Source: Puniceicoccaceae bacterium
GTDB lineage: Bacteria; Verrucomicrobiota; Verrucomicrobiia; Opitutales; Coraliomargaritaceae
NCBI GenBank assembly: GCA_002729725.1
Contig: PBYS01000061.1
Coordinates: 1-64,000 of the forward strand
DNA length: 64,000 nt
Direction: 5' to 3'
A program made the position numbers and the translations under genes. Numbering within the stretch: position 1 is the stretch's first letter; every line of letters starts with the position of its first letter. This document shows positions 9,677 to 18,997 of this stretch, in pieces. The notes below the pieces were generated by a model. The model was not told the origin of the DNA and did no database searches. It saw nothing but the letters and a program-made list of their open reading frames with translations.

Positions 9677-11332
9677 TTATCTCAGACGCTTCAACTCGAA
9701 GGACTCACCCAGTAATGCAGCCTTAGCAGGAGCGCCCCAGAACGGAGTCGGTTTATACGTCCAATCCTCCAGCATGCGCGGCGAGGCGCTAGGATGAAAG
9801 CACCACGCTGTCCAATTCAGGCGCTCGCGTTGAATCAAGCCCAACATGTCAGGCACCCAAGTCGCGGGGTCCCCTTGAACCTCTTCAGGCATCCATGACA
9901 TAATAATTTCGTCAGCCCCCACCTCTCCAATAAAAATTGGGTGTAATGCCGCTGCGTCAAGCACCTTGGACTGCCAACCGGACTTCCATGGATAAATATG
10001 CGTGGAATACATAATGCCGTTACCATCAGCAGCTTCAGACTCCTCCAAAGCATAGCCATTTACAATACCGCTGAGATCATAAGCCCAGTCCAATCCGCCA
10101 GCAATCACAACATTACGTGCGCCAGTCGAACGCACAGCTGCGACCAATGCCTGCATCCCCGGCGAATAAAAGCTACTCCGCGCCTTCTTACGTGCTTCCT
10201 CAGACAAAAAGTTATCTTCATCAGCTGGAGTTTTCCGCTGCAAAATATCACCACCATTGCGCCACAGTTCCCAGCTTATAGAATGAGGCTCGTTCAACAG
10301 ATCAAACAAGACCGCAGGATGATTTGCATAGCGAGCCGCAGCCGATTCCCAAAAAGTCACATGCTCAACACGTGGTGCTCGAAAACGATGTAAATCAATC
10401 ACCACATACACGCCTCGATTCGAGCAATAATTGACCACCGAATCCACTAAATGACGATAGGCTTGACCACCATCTTTCGAGCCATCCGCCGTGCCGAGCC
10501 AGTAATCTTCATGCACAGGTAGTCGGATACAGTTCACGTTCCACTGCTCTATCAGGTGCGCCGTGCTTTGCATAATGCGCTCCCCCGTCGCAACCCATTC
10601 CATACTGGGAACATTGGCTCCCTGCAACCACACTTCGTCCCCAGCTGCTGTCTTCAAACGATTGCCAACAACAAACACTTCCGGTGGAAATTGCGCGGGA
10701 ATCGGAGCCTCAAATGGAATCTCAATCGGCTTCGGGTTCTTAAGTAGATACTCCGCACGCCGCACCAGCAAAGCCTCCTCAGCAACCGGCTGTAAACTCA
10801 TCGAACGGATATCTACAATGCCCGACTTAGACATGAAATGCCCCGTCATGATTTCCAAGGTAATCGCCCCCTCTGGAACCAAAAACTCCACCGAGCGCTT
10901 ACGCCAATCACTAGTTCCCTTCTTACCTAGAATCACAGGGCGCGGCTTGGGGCTGAGCTTCTTATTATTAAGATCCTTAAATTGAAAAATAATACGCGCT
11001 TCATTCCACAGATCTGCACCCCGCACGATATCAATGACGCGCGAATCAATTTCAAACCGGAGAGCTCGGTAGCGTGAGGGCACACGCACTTCGCGATACA
11101 ACATATTAAATGCACCGGCTTCTCCCTGCTCGATTCGAATGTAAGGGCGGCCGTCATCCACTAAACTTTCACCTCCAGATACAGTTGGCCAACCATCCGG
11201 CCAGCCATCCGCATTCACATCCTCATTCATTTCAGGATTGGGCAACAACTCCACCGAAATGAGTTCATCAGCCACTGCGACACCACTCCCGACACAGGCC
11301 AATAATCCTAGAATTAGATTTCGAATTTTCAT
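9677..11332 (-). CDS. Secreted GH5-family glycoside hydrolase with N-terminal binding-like domain
   Basis: 551 residues with a signal peptide (LILGLLACVGSGVAVADE). Residues 25-185 form a beta-sandwich-like domain beginning with the NPEMNEDVNADGWPDGW block. Residues 215-545 are a GH5-type TIM barrel: LQGANVPSMEW near 238, NCIRLPVHEDYW near 270, VVIDLHRFR near 313, FDLLNEPH with acid/base E348, HIYPW near 447 and IFIGEVGAD with nucleophile E470. GH5 enzymes cleave beta-1,4-linked glucans, mannans and related polymers; the exact substrate cannot be told. It follows the small binding protein by 26 bp and precedes VerruA by 102 bp, and the whole row probably answers to the GntR-type regulator upstream. 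Confidence 0.9.
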   Translation of the reverse strand: MKIRNLILGLLACVGSGVAVADELISVELLPNPEMNEDVNADGWPDGWPTVSGGESLVDDGRPYIRIEQGEAGAFNMLYREVRVPSRYRALRFEIDSRVIDIVRGADLWNEARIIFQFKDLNNKKLSPKPRPVILGKKGTSDWRKRSVEFLVPEGAITLEIMTGHFMSKSGIVDIRSMSLQPVAEEALLVRRAEYLLKNPKPIEIPFEAPIPAQFPPEVFVVGNRLKTAAGDEVWLQGANVPSMEWVATGERIMQSTAHLIEQWNVNCIRLPVHEDYWLGTADGSKDGGQAYRHLVDSVVNYCSNRGVYVVIDLHRFRAPRVEHVTFWESAAARYANHPAVLFDLLNEPHSISWELWRNGGDILQRKTPADEDNFLSEEARKKARSSFYSPGMQALVAAVRSTGARNVVIAGGLDWAYDLSGIVNGYALEESEAADGNGIMYSTHIYPWKSGWQSKVLDAAALHPIFIGEVGADEIIMSWMPEEVQGDPATWVPDMLGLIQRERLNWTAWCFHPSASPRMLEDWTYKPTPFWGAPAKAALLGESFELKRLR

Positions 11333-11358
11333 AAAAATACTCTCAAAGTGTCATAAGT

Positions 11359-11949
11359 TTACTCCGCGACTCGCAGCGAAAGCTCGGCAAGATCAACCGT
11401 TCCAGACTCCGTTTGAAAATGCCCTGCCATAATTTGGAAAAAAGCTGCCCCCTCGGGCACGGGATAAGTATATTCAAACTCCTTCCATGCGCATGTGCCC
11501 TTCTTGGCGATAATGTAGGGGCGAGGCTTCCCGTCGTTCATCTTCTTACCTTCGACATCGATATATTGTGAAATAATACGTGCATCAAACCAGATTTGGT
11601 CGCCCGGAACAACTGCCTCCGCACGCACTTTACCAGAGAAAACAACCTCCGAAGCTCCCGCAGGAATCGGCACCTTCAAATAGATCATACGCATCTCACC
11701 TGGTGCCTTTTGCTCCAAACGCATAAAAGGAAAGCCTTCATCCGCCTTCAGCCAACTCGCACCAGGAAGCTTCCCCCAACTATCCGGCCAACCGTCAGCG
11801 TTAGCATCTTCACTGAATAAAGGGTTGCGAATCAACGACTCCGACTCAGCCTGAGCGATCGTAATAAGCGCAACTAAAAGGAAACAGCTCAGCATGGTCA
11901 GACGACCAGATGTCTGATTAGAGAATAATTCATTAATTTTACTTTTCAT
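11359..11949 (-). CDS. Free secreted carbohydrate-binding-like domain
   Basis: 196 residues: a cytoplasmic lead, a hydrophobic segment (LTMLSCFLLVALITIAQAES) and a single beta-sandwich-like domain. The domain is plainly homologous to residues 25-185 of the following GH5: NPLFSEDANADGWPDSW against NPEMNEDVNADGWPDGW, PRPYIIAKKGTCAW against PRPVILGKKGTSDW, and VPEGAAFFQIMAGHF against VPEGAITLEIMTGHF. It therefore arose by duplication of that module without the catalytic part, or the GH5 arose by fusion. A role in polysaccharide binding is an inference from the module's position in the enzyme. First gene of the minus-strand row after the regulator. Confidence 0.75.
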   Translation of the reverse strand: MKSKINELFSNQTSGRLTMLSCFLLVALITIAQAESESLIRNPLFSEDANADGWPDSWGKLPGASWLKADEGFPFMRLEQKAPGEMRMIYLKVPIPAGASEVVFSGKVRAEAVVPGDQIWFDARIISQYIDVEGKKMNDGKPRPYIIAKKGTCAWKEFEYTYPVPEGAAFFQIMAGHFQTESGTVDLAELSLRVAE

Positions 11950-12032
11950 ATTTTTTGGGGTTTATAGATATAGGTTAACTCTGCCGACTCTCGTAAGAAT
12001 CAGATAGAAATGGGACGCTCGGAAAAGCCGAA

Positions 12033-13214
12033 CTATTCTACCGGAATACTAACCTCCTGAGGCTTACCGAACTTTTCAGATAACTTGGCGCTCAGCCTTG
12101 GAATCAACCGAGGGATTTTGATTTGGCCACTCGCGACCATTCCTGCACCACCACAAGATTCGCGCACCACTAATGGTAAACTCTCAATCTCTCCTTGCTG
12201 GACTGGCGTGCGCAATGCCAAAGCCAGAGCCCCCCGCAACATACGCGTTGCAATAAAATCAAAATCCTGCGCGACCGTCGTCAACGGCGGGTCACTGTAA
12301 CGACTCCCTTCAGTATCGTTGTTTCCAATAATACGATAGTCCTTAGGCGCAGACAACCCAAGCTTATGCATCGAAGTCATAAATCGCAGCGCATGCTCAT
12401 CATCGTAACTGATGATACCAATGGGCGAAGCCTCCTTCGCCCATTCTTCTGCTAAACGGTCCATGGATGCGGCATCCGAATCAACCAGCTGGCAAACACT
12501 CGGAATACCTCGCGTCGCACAATAGAACGAAAAGGCTCCGACTTTATTTTCTAAAAAGCCATTTTCCGGATCTTTCGGCCCGAGAAGAGCCAGCTTCGTC
12601 GCCCCGACTTGCAGCAAGTATTGACAGATGGACTCAATAATCTGCCGCAAACTCAAAGCACTCTGCGGCGTCCTAGGCAACACCAAAGCAGTTCCAAAAC
12701 CTGGATACAATTGCGGATGCGAAAGTGGAAAACTGGTCGATTCTACGAGGTCTTCGACATCATAGATACTCGACGGCGGAAACCAAGGAATAACCGCAGC
12801 CAAGCACCCCATTTCCTCAAAACGACTGAGTTCGGATTTTGCAGTATTACCGTAATCATCGACCCAAGAGGGAACCATCGTCAGATCCATCCCACTCGCC
12901 ACATTTGAGATCGATTGCATCAAACGATAGGAATACGCATCGCTCTTGGATGACATCAACAAGCCAACCTTGTTGACCCCCATCGCCGCATCCGCACATG
13001 GCTTTGCCACAAAAGTGCCACTACCTGCTTTGCGTATGATAATACCTTCATCAACAAGGCGCTGCAGTGCTTTTCTCACAGTCAGAAAATTCACCCCCAT
13101 CGATTGAGCTAAATCACGCTCGGAAGGCAAACGAGCCCCAACAGGCAAAGTAGCGGCTAAGCGCTTCACTCCTTCCTCAATCCGTTCATGCTTTAGGGCC
13201 TTTGTCTTTAACAT
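12033..13214 (-). CDS. GntR-type regulator with LacI-like sugar-sensing domain
   Basis: Transcription factor with an N-terminal winged helix of the GntR class (RLPSERDLAQSMGVNFLTVRKALQRLVDEGIIIRKAGSGTFV) and a C-terminal periplasmic-binding-protein-like domain of the LacI kind (YRLMQSISNVASG, IIGNNDTEGSRYSDPPLTTVAQD). This domain order is that of AraR-like GntR/LacI hybrids that release DNA on binding a sugar. I prefer the ATG at 13214 because the 12 residues before it (from 13250) do not fit the family. It lies between the minus-strand binding protein/GH5/VerruA row and the divergent plus-strand GH5 gene, and probably controls both. Palindromes in the divergent gap are candidate operators. 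Confidence 0.88.
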   Translation of the reverse strand: MLKTKALKHERIEEGVKRLAATLPVGARLPSERDLAQSMGVNFLTVRKALQRLVDEGIIIRKAGSGTFVAKPCADAAMGVNKVGLLMSSKSDAYSYRLMQSISNVASGMDLTMVPSWVDDYGNTAKSELSRFEEMGCLAAVIPWFPPSSIYDVEDLVESTSFPLSHPQLYPGFGTALVLPRTPQSALSLRQIIESICQYLLQVGATKLALLGPKDPENGFLENKVGAFSFYCATRGIPSVCQLVDSDAASMDRLAEEWAKEASPIGIISYDDEHALRFMTSMHKLGLSAPKDYRIIGNNDTEGSRYSDPPLTTVAQDFDFIATRMLRGALALALRTPVQQGEIESLPLVVRESCGGAGMVASGQIKIPRLIPRLSAKLSEKFGKPQEVSIPVE

Positions 13215-13294
13215 ACCCACAGTAAAAAAGCATCTCATCGACTCTGTCAATAAAGCAGTTGATAATTAAGAAACACAACTGAACACTAATAATC

Positions 13295-13395
13295 GTATCA
13301 CAAGGATACTATATAACAACAACTTAAGAATGCAGAACAAAAAAACGCCCCAACACAAAAGACAAATAAAGTATAGCATTGACTACCCGCTATAC
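13295..13395. promoter_or_regulatory. Candidate operators in the divergent regulator/GH5 gap
   Basis: Two inverted repeats lie in the gap: GTATC-5 bp-GATAC (13295-13309) and GTATAGC-11 bp-GCTATAC (13371-13395). Both begin with GTAT and end with ATAC. Their position between the divergent regulator and hydrolase genes suits binding by the GntR/LacI-type dimer. This is inference from symmetry only. Confidence 0.4.
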
Positions 13396-13426
13396 AAGAT
13401 TACACACTACTAACTTCCGCGAGACA

Positions 13427-13444
13427 CCCCCCCCAAAAAAAAAA
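13427..13444. repeat. C8-A10 homopolymer junction in the GH5 5' region
   Basis: Eight C are followed by ten A, 102 bp before the GH5 start and downstream of the candidate operators. Such runs are prone to slippage and could change promoter spacing or leader length. No direct evidence of a function. Confidence 0.6.
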
Positions 13445-13546
13445 CAGGTAGTAATCAGCCGATCGTTGAATCGAAAATCATCACAACTCGGATAAGCCGC
13501 GACCGCTCAGCTCCGAAAAACTTCCCATAAATTAACACACCCCAAT

Positions 13547-15808
13547 ATGAATAAGCACCACCTCAGATATCTCACGATATTCCTAACACTGGTAACTGCT
13601 ATTTTCGCCAACCAGCCACCACACCTAATTGGCATCAACCTATCCGGAGCCGAAAACGGCAGCCGTGGTGCAACTTACGGAAGCGACTACATCTACCCAA
13701 GCGCCACGGATTTCGGCTATTACAAATCTAGAGGCCTCGAACTCGTTCGCCTCCCTTTTAAATGGGAGCACATGCAGCCCACTCTTTATGGCGCACTCAA
13801 CTCCGCCGAACTCGCTAGGCTCGACGCAACCATCGACCTCGCAGAAAAGCATGGCATGCTCGTCATACCGGATCTCCATAATTACGGACGCTACGATGGC
13901 AATATCGTCGGCACCACCGCAGTGCCCCGGAGCGCTTTCGCAGATTTCTGGAGCAGACTCGCAGCTCACCTCGAAAATCGCGACTGCATATGGGGCCTAG
14001 GCATCATGAATGAGCCACACGACATGGGAAGCTACACTTGGCTCGATTCAGCCCAAGATGCAGTCGATGCTATCCGCTCAGTGAACACACGACACGCGAT
14101 CATCATACCCGGCAACTCATGGAGCTCTGGCGCAAAATGGCTAACCGCCAGCTCAAGCCTAATCAATATCATCGACCCAGAGGATAACCTGGTTTTCGAA
14201 GCTCATCAATACCTCGGTAAAGATTCTGACGGAGTCTACTCCCTCAGTTACGAAGGTGAAGGCGGCACGCCCACGATAGGCGTAGATCGCCTGACAAATT
14301 TTGTCGATTGGTGCAACTCCAACAACGTCCGCGGACTCATCGGCGAAATCGGCGTGCCCGACAACGACCCGCGCTGGATCACCGCGCTCGACAACACCAT
14401 CGCCTACCTCGACGCCAACAACATTAGTGTCACTTACTGGCTCGGAGGCCACAAATTCAACTCTCTTAACGCACTCAGCATCGACCTGAGCCCACAACAT
14501 AAAGAGCGACCACAAATGACCGACTCTATCGGTAATTACGCCCAAGACATCGGCACAAACTACTGGCCACGCTTCTACTGGTATAAAGATGCGATTGCAA
14601 CCGTCCCTGGGCAAGCCAGCAGCTATTATTCTTTCCAATCGAGTTCACCCGCAGCCACCGTCACCTTAACCCCCTATGACACAACTCGGAAATACGGCTC
14701 CCGAAGCACCCGCTTCAACTTCACGATTCCATCCGGAGGCGGTTATGGAGGCGGCGGCTACTATATTTCAGACGGCATTAACTTAGCCGACAGCTTTAAT
14801 CGCGACCACCATATGATCATGTGGATACGCGGCAGCTATGGCTCTGCGCTAAAAATCAAGATGGTCGCAATGAACAATACAACCAGCGCCGCGGTCAGCA
14901 CCTCTACGTATCAAACATACGACTTGGGCGGTGACTGGCAACGCATCTCGATCCCACTCTCGGATTTTATTGATGCCGACTTCGATGGCAACTCCGAGGT
15001 GCATACGATTAAATTCGATTGCTATCCGCGCAACGGCAACAACTACACATTTCGCTTCGATGACCTGATCTTCGATGCTCCTTACACCAACCAAGCACCG
15101 ACCATCACACTCGACAGCCCTAGCGCAGGTAATGTCTATGCCGGCCAAGACATCACGCTCAGCGCTACCGCCAGCGATGATGGCACAATTGACTATGTCG
15201 AATTCCTCGCGGATGGCCAAGCAGTCGGCTACGCAACCGCAGCTCCCTACGAATACACCATCAGCTTCGACGACGTCGGCACCAGTAATCTAACCGCCAT
15301 CGCATTCGATAACTACGGCGAGCCGACACGTTCAGCCGTGACTACAGTAAACATCCTCCCAGGCTACGGCCCGGAACTCGTCCCCAACGGAGGCTTCGAA
15401 GAAGGTGACACGTGGGACGGCAACCATACTATCGTCAGCGCAGAAAGCGTCAGCGGTAGCTACTCTCTTCGTCACGACACAGGATCCTATGACGCAGGCC
15501 GTAAACGCATCAGCACGGGCATTACAGCCGGAAAAACTTACAAGGTTGAAGGCTGGATCAAAGCAGATGCCACTCTATCGGGCCCAGTTCGTATCTACGT
15601 GAAGTGGCAAACCGCGAGCAACCAAACGATCTCGCAAGGCACTCTGAACAGTCATTATGTTTACCCTGGAGCCGACTGGACACTCATCTCAACAGATAGC
15701 GCTGGCGCTCCCCCTGGAGCAGCTAAACTATATATTTTTCTCAAAGGCGACAACCGAACCGGCGGCTATGCCTACTTCGACGACATCAGCGTTAAAGAAA
15801 AACTTTAA
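13547..15808 (+). CDS. Secreted multi-domain GH5 endoglycanase
   Basis: 753 residues with a signal peptide (LTIFLTLVTAIFA). Residues 24-320 form a GH5 barrel: LIGINLSGAE, LVRLPFKWE near 67-74, VIPDLHNYGRY near 106, GIMNEPHDM with acid/base E156, FEAHQYL near 218 and LIGEIGVPD with nucleophile E267. Residues about 335-510 look like a CBM11-like beta-sandwich ending in FRFDDLIFD. Residues about 512-600 are a bacterial Ig-like domain (NQAPTITLDSPSAG). Residues 605-753 form a CBM4/9-like module (GPELVPNGGFEEG through YFDDISVKE). Probable secreted endo-beta-glucanase or mannanase. First gene of a plus-strand set with the two genes behind it, transcribed away from the GntR-type regulator. Confidence 0.9.
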   Translation: MNKHHLRYLTIFLTLVTAIFANQPPHLIGINLSGAENGSRGATYGSDYIYPSATDFGYYKSRGLELVRLPFKWEHMQPTLYGALNSAELARLDATIDLAEKHGMLVIPDLHNYGRYDGNIVGTTAVPRSAFADFWSRLAAHLENRDCIWGLGIMNEPHDMGSYTWLDSAQDAVDAIRSVNTRHAIIIPGNSWSSGAKWLTASSSLINIIDPEDNLVFEAHQYLGKDSDGVYSLSYEGEGGTPTIGVDRLTNFVDWCNSNNVRGLIGEIGVPDNDPRWITALDNTIAYLDANNISVTYWLGGHKFNSLNALSIDLSPQHKERPQMTDSIGNYAQDIGTNYWPRFYWYKDAIATVPGQASSYYSFQSSSPAATVTLTPYDTTRKYGSRSTRFNFTIPSGGGYGGGGYYISDGINLADSFNRDHHMIMWIRGSYGSALKIKMVAMNNTTSAAVSTSTYQTYDLGGDWQRISIPLSDFIDADFDGNSEVHTIKFDCYPRNGNNYTFRFDDLIFDAPYTNQAPTITLDSPSAGNVYAGQDITLSATASDDGTIDYVEFLADGQAVGYATAAPYEYTISFDDVGTSNLTAIAFDNYGEPTRSAVTTVNILPGYGPELVPNGGFEEGDTWDGNHTIVSAESVSGSYSLRHDTGSYDAGRKRISTGITAGKTYKVEGWIKADATLSGPVRIYVKWQTASNQTISQGTLNSHYVYPGADWTLISTDSAGAPPGAAKLYIFLKGDNRTGGYAYFDDISVKEKL

Positions 15809-15820
15809 ACAAACACCAGC

Positions 15821-17581
15821 ATGCACACCCTCGATCTAAATACCCTAATCCAAAGACTGCACCTACAAAGCTGCGACCTCAGCCACCAGCTCGACCCAGT
15901 ATCCGGAGGTCTCATTTCCTACGTCAGGAAGCAACACAATGGGCATGCCACGCTCGGCACAGGATCACAAACTGCCGAGCCCAATGCCACCGGCGAATAT
16001 ATCGCAACTCAAGGCTACCTCTATATCGCACAACGCCTCCAGCTCGCCTCCTCTAAAGCTTACGAAAATGAATTCAGCCTCGACAATGCAATCAAGGCGA
16101 CAAATTTCCTAATCAAATCCCAGCATCCAAGCGGCTTGATCGATCTCTGTTCCGCGAACTACGAATCCGCACCAGATACCGCGTTCATCATCCAAGCAAT
16201 TGCGCACCTTCTCAACCATGGCGCAGCATGGCGCAACGACGACAACGAGTGGAACGTGCTTTGCGAGCACATCGAAACCTTCATTCGACGTGCGGTCCCG
16301 GGCCTCGTTTCAGGCGGCTTCCATACTCCCAATCATCGATGGGTGATCTCCGGTGCCTTAGCCCTCGCGCTCAAGCTGGTCCCAGACATTTCAAATCCAG
16401 AGTCAGCCAGCTCATTAATCGACACATTGCTGAGCGAAGGCATCGACATCGACTCCGAAGGTGCTTACACCGAGCACAGCATCGGTGTCTATGATGCGAT
16501 CTGCAACTCATCCTTCTTTGCTCTGCACACGCACTATCCGAACTCACACAAAGCAGGCGTGCTAGCAGCCGTCATCAAGAATTTAAGCTTTGACCAACAT
16601 CTCTTAAACTCTGACGGAACAGCTGACACCTCGCTATCAAAGCGACAAGACTATGGTAGCAAATCAATTCCACTCGGACTCAGCGCTTCCTACCTACAGG
16701 CAGCCCATATCAGCCCGGAGCACTCCGAAGCATTTTCTAAAACCGCACACTTCATCTGGAACAACGCAGCACTGGCACATCCACTATCCCACACAATTTT
16801 CGACTTAAACCGTCTAGTCAATGCCCTGTTTATCAAACAGAATGATACACAGCCTCCCATCGTTCTTACCAAACCACAATTAGCCGACTTCGCCGAACTT
16901 TTTCCAACCAACCGCTTCTGGCGCACCCGTCAAGGAGCCATGACAGCTTCGGTTTTTGCGGATCGCTCCCAACTCCTAAATCTCAACTACCACACCGCCG
17001 AACTAGCTGGCATCAAAATCAACCAAGCCTATTTTGGAGCGGGCAAATTTGTCGGTGACACAATCGACGGCGATGCGAACGGAGTTACACTCACTAGCAA
17101 CGGGCAACACACCCCGCGCCGCCCCGGCTACGACTACGCCCTCGGCCCAACGGCAGCCAAGGCAACCTGGGACGACACCTTTCACGCACGTCCATTGCGC
17201 GAAGTCTCCCCTGCCAGCGGATCTCTCAGCATACAAGTTCCCAACGAAGGACTAGGCTTGGATCTCAATTACAAAACCACTGGCGAGACACAGAATGTCG
17301 CCACCCAAGTTGCGTTCGATTTCGCGCCGGGCGGCATTTGGGAAACGGATCACCTCAGCTTTGTTCCAGATGCCGGGCAGGTCATTTTTCTCAAAGAAGG
17401 CTCCGCCCGCATGCGCTACGGCATTGACATCATCGAAATCTCAGGAGGCGCACACAGCCATACCATGTGGGCAATGCGCGATAGCGAAACCGCGCCAAAC
17501 CACGTCCGCATCCTGATCACCTTTCAAACACCCGTGGATCACAGCATCCAACTCCGCTGCTACCGCAGCAACTCGCAGTAA
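15821..17581 (+). CDS. Cytoplasmic (alpha/alpha)-toroid, lyase- or hydrolase-like protein
   Basis: 586 residues, 12 bp after the GH5 gene, with no signal peptide or membrane helix, so probably intracellular. The first about 350 residues are helical with repeats of the toroid kind: GEYIATQGYLYIAQRL, PDTAFIIQAIAHLLNHG, TPNHRWVISGALALALK and EGAYTEHSIGVYDAICNSS. The last about 200 residues look like an antiparallel beta domain. This layout, and the conserved His and Tyr residues in the NHRW and YTEHS blocks, recall heparinase II/III-type lyases and related unsaturated-glycan enzymes. I cannot name the family. In context it probably acts on oligosaccharides released by the secreted GH5 enzymes after uptake. 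Confidence 0.6.
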   Translation: MHTLDLNTLIQRLHLQSCDLSHQLDPVSGGLISYVRKQHNGHATLGTGSQTAEPNATGEYIATQGYLYIAQRLQLASSKAYENEFSLDNAIKATNFLIKSQHPSGLIDLCSANYESAPDTAFIIQAIAHLLNHGAAWRNDDNEWNVLCEHIETFIRRAVPGLVSGGFHTPNHRWVISGALALALKLVPDISNPESASSLIDTLLSEGIDIDSEGAYTEHSIGVYDAICNSSFFALHTHYPNSHKAGVLAAVIKNLSFDQHLLNSDGTADTSLSKRQDYGSKSIPLGLSASYLQAAHISPEHSEAFSKTAHFIWNNAALAHPLSHTIFDLNRLVNALFIKQNDTQPPIVLTKPQLADFAELFPTNRFWRTRQGAMTASVFADRSQLLNLNYHTAELAGIKINQAYFGAGKFVGDTIDGDANGVTLTSNGQHTPRRPGYDYALGPTAAKATWDDTFHARPLREVSPASGSLSIQVPNEGLGLDLNYKTTGETQNVATQVAFDFAPGGIWETDHLSFVPDAGQVIFLKEGSARMRYGIDIIEISGGAHSHTMWAMRDSETAPNHVRILITFQTPVDHSIQLRCYRSNSQ

Positions 17582-17607
17582 TTCACCTCAACCCAAAGAA
17601 CAATAAA

Positions 17608-18537
17608 ATGAATACAAAAATAGCACTCACTATCAGCCTCAGTTGCCTTGCGGCGACTGTGCACGGCGCTGAAATATATCAAACCGTCCAAGGATCCGAC
17701 AGCCAACACTGGGGCACCGCGATCTGGGGCGATCCAGCATCAGTTCGTATAACCGAAGACCCTGACAATATTTATGTGACTGACGGCAGCACTTCAGCCA
17801 GTGCCGCCAGAAGCGGAAACTACTCTAATTCCGGATTCGGCAACAACACTTTAAAGCTGATCAACGGAGCTGGATTTGTAAACAAAGCTCAATACGTCAA
17901 CGAAGCAAATTTCATACTGGAAGGGAATAGCTCCCTTTCTGCAGGTGACCAAACTGGAACCTACGGAAACACCTTCACATCTTCGACTACGATCTTCGTC
18001 GACGCGGGCCAAAGCGGCCAATTCAACGCTGGTCCAGCAGCGAGAAAACAACGCTTCGCTTCTTTTATCAGTGGCTCTGGAACCATCAATGCAGTCGGCG
18101 AAGATGCCACCACCATCAATTACATCCAACAAAGTGGCAACACCTTCTCTGGACTCTGGACCGTATCAACATCGACGCTAGCCTCGCTCAGCGACGGGTC
18201 TTTCGGCACAGGCAGCTTCTTGATCAATGACGGCGGCGTCCTTGATATCAGTTACGAGTTCAGAGACGCGACGAGCACCTCGACACTCACAATTGAAACT
18301 GGCGGTTTGTTCCAATTGAACAGCGGCATAACAAGCTACTTCAATTCGATCACTCTAAACGGAATCGCACTGGATGCCGGCACCTATACTTTCAGCGATC
18401 TGGATGCCGGAAAACAAGCCTTCTTCACCGACATAGACGGCACAGGCAGTTTCACTGTAGTGCCCGAACCCACAACAACGGCCCTAATGATTGGCAGCCT
18501 ATTACTAGGATTCACCTTAATCCGACGCAGAAAATAA
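17608..18537 (+). CDS. PEP-CTERM protein with autotransporter-like repeats
   Basis: 309 residues: a signal peptide (IALTISLSCLAATVHGAE), a Gly/Ser/Thr/Asn-rich beta-helix-like body (for example SGSGTINAVGEDATTINYIQQSGNTFSG), and a C-terminal sorting signal VVPEPTTTALMIGSLLLG with a closing RRRK. Known PEP-CTERM proteins are exported, processed by an exosortase and attached to or released from the cell surface or exopolysaccharide. No exosortase gene lies in the window. Third gene of the plus-strand set and closed by a strong terminator, so it is probably expressed with the GH5 and toroid genes. Confidence 0.85.
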   Translation: MNTKIALTISLSCLAATVHGAEIYQTVQGSDSQHWGTAIWGDPASVRITEDPDNIYVTDGSTSASAARSGNYSNSGFGNNTLKLINGAGFVNKAQYVNEANFILEGNSSLSAGDQTGTYGNTFTSSTTIFVDAGQSGQFNAGPAARKQRFASFISGSGTINAVGEDATTINYIQQSGNTFSGLWTVSTSTLASLSDGSFGTGSFLINDGGVLDISYEFRDATSTSTLTIETGGLFQLNSGITSYFNSITLNGIALDAGTYTFSDLDAGKQAFFTDIDGTGSFTVVPEPTTTALMIGSLLLGFTLIRRRK

Positions 18538-18563
18538 ACGCTCGTCGATCCCCAGACACAAGA

Positions 18564-18591
18564 AAGCCGCAGGAATCTCCTGCGGCTTTTT
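18564..18591. terminator. Rho-independent terminator after the GH5/toroid/PEP-CTERM set
   Basis: AAGCCGCAGG (18564-18573), loop AATCT, CCTGCGGCTT (18579-18588), followed by T residues; a perfect 10-bp stem. The A residues before it make it usable from the other strand too, facing the convergent decayed PEP-CTERM gene. Confidence 0.9.
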
Positions 18592-18616
18592 CAATTACCA
18601 TGAGCCCCGCCTAGTT

Positions 18617-18997
18617 CTAAATTCGACGGCGACACATCACATAGCCCAGCGCCAAACAACCCCCAAGTAGTGCAGATACACCAGGTTCTGGAACTTGAGT
18701 TAATGTCAAACCACTCAAAGTCGCTCCCACAACAGAACGCTCGGTAAATCCGATGTAGCGAAAATCCGGATCGCCATTAAAATCATAGTAAAAGTCGATA
18801 TTCGCCCCTCCGTCTCTGGAATACGATATACTACCACGCTCCGAAGTCCCATCCTCCCAGGAACTCAAATCCAAAATAACGGTGAAGGTCTGAACTCCAG
18901 ACAAAGTTCCCGGATCAAAATTAGAACCACTTGTTCCAGGCCAACCTATACCATCGAACTTTTTAACACGCCTGCTCGAACTAAGCCACTTCAACAT
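18617..18997 (-). pseudogene. 5'-truncated PEP-CTERM gene
   Basis: The open frame encodes 126 residues. From residue 20 on it matches the C-terminal part of the intact PEP-CTERM protein at 23749-24564 nearly word for word (LSGVQTFTVILDLSSW, RYIGFTERSVVGATLS, LTLTQVPEP), then a different sorting tail (ALLGGCLALGYVMCRRRI). The first about 19 residues are unrelated and there is no signal peptide, so the 5' two thirds has been lost by recombination near 18950-18980. It is unlikely to be exported or functional. Confidence 0.8.
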
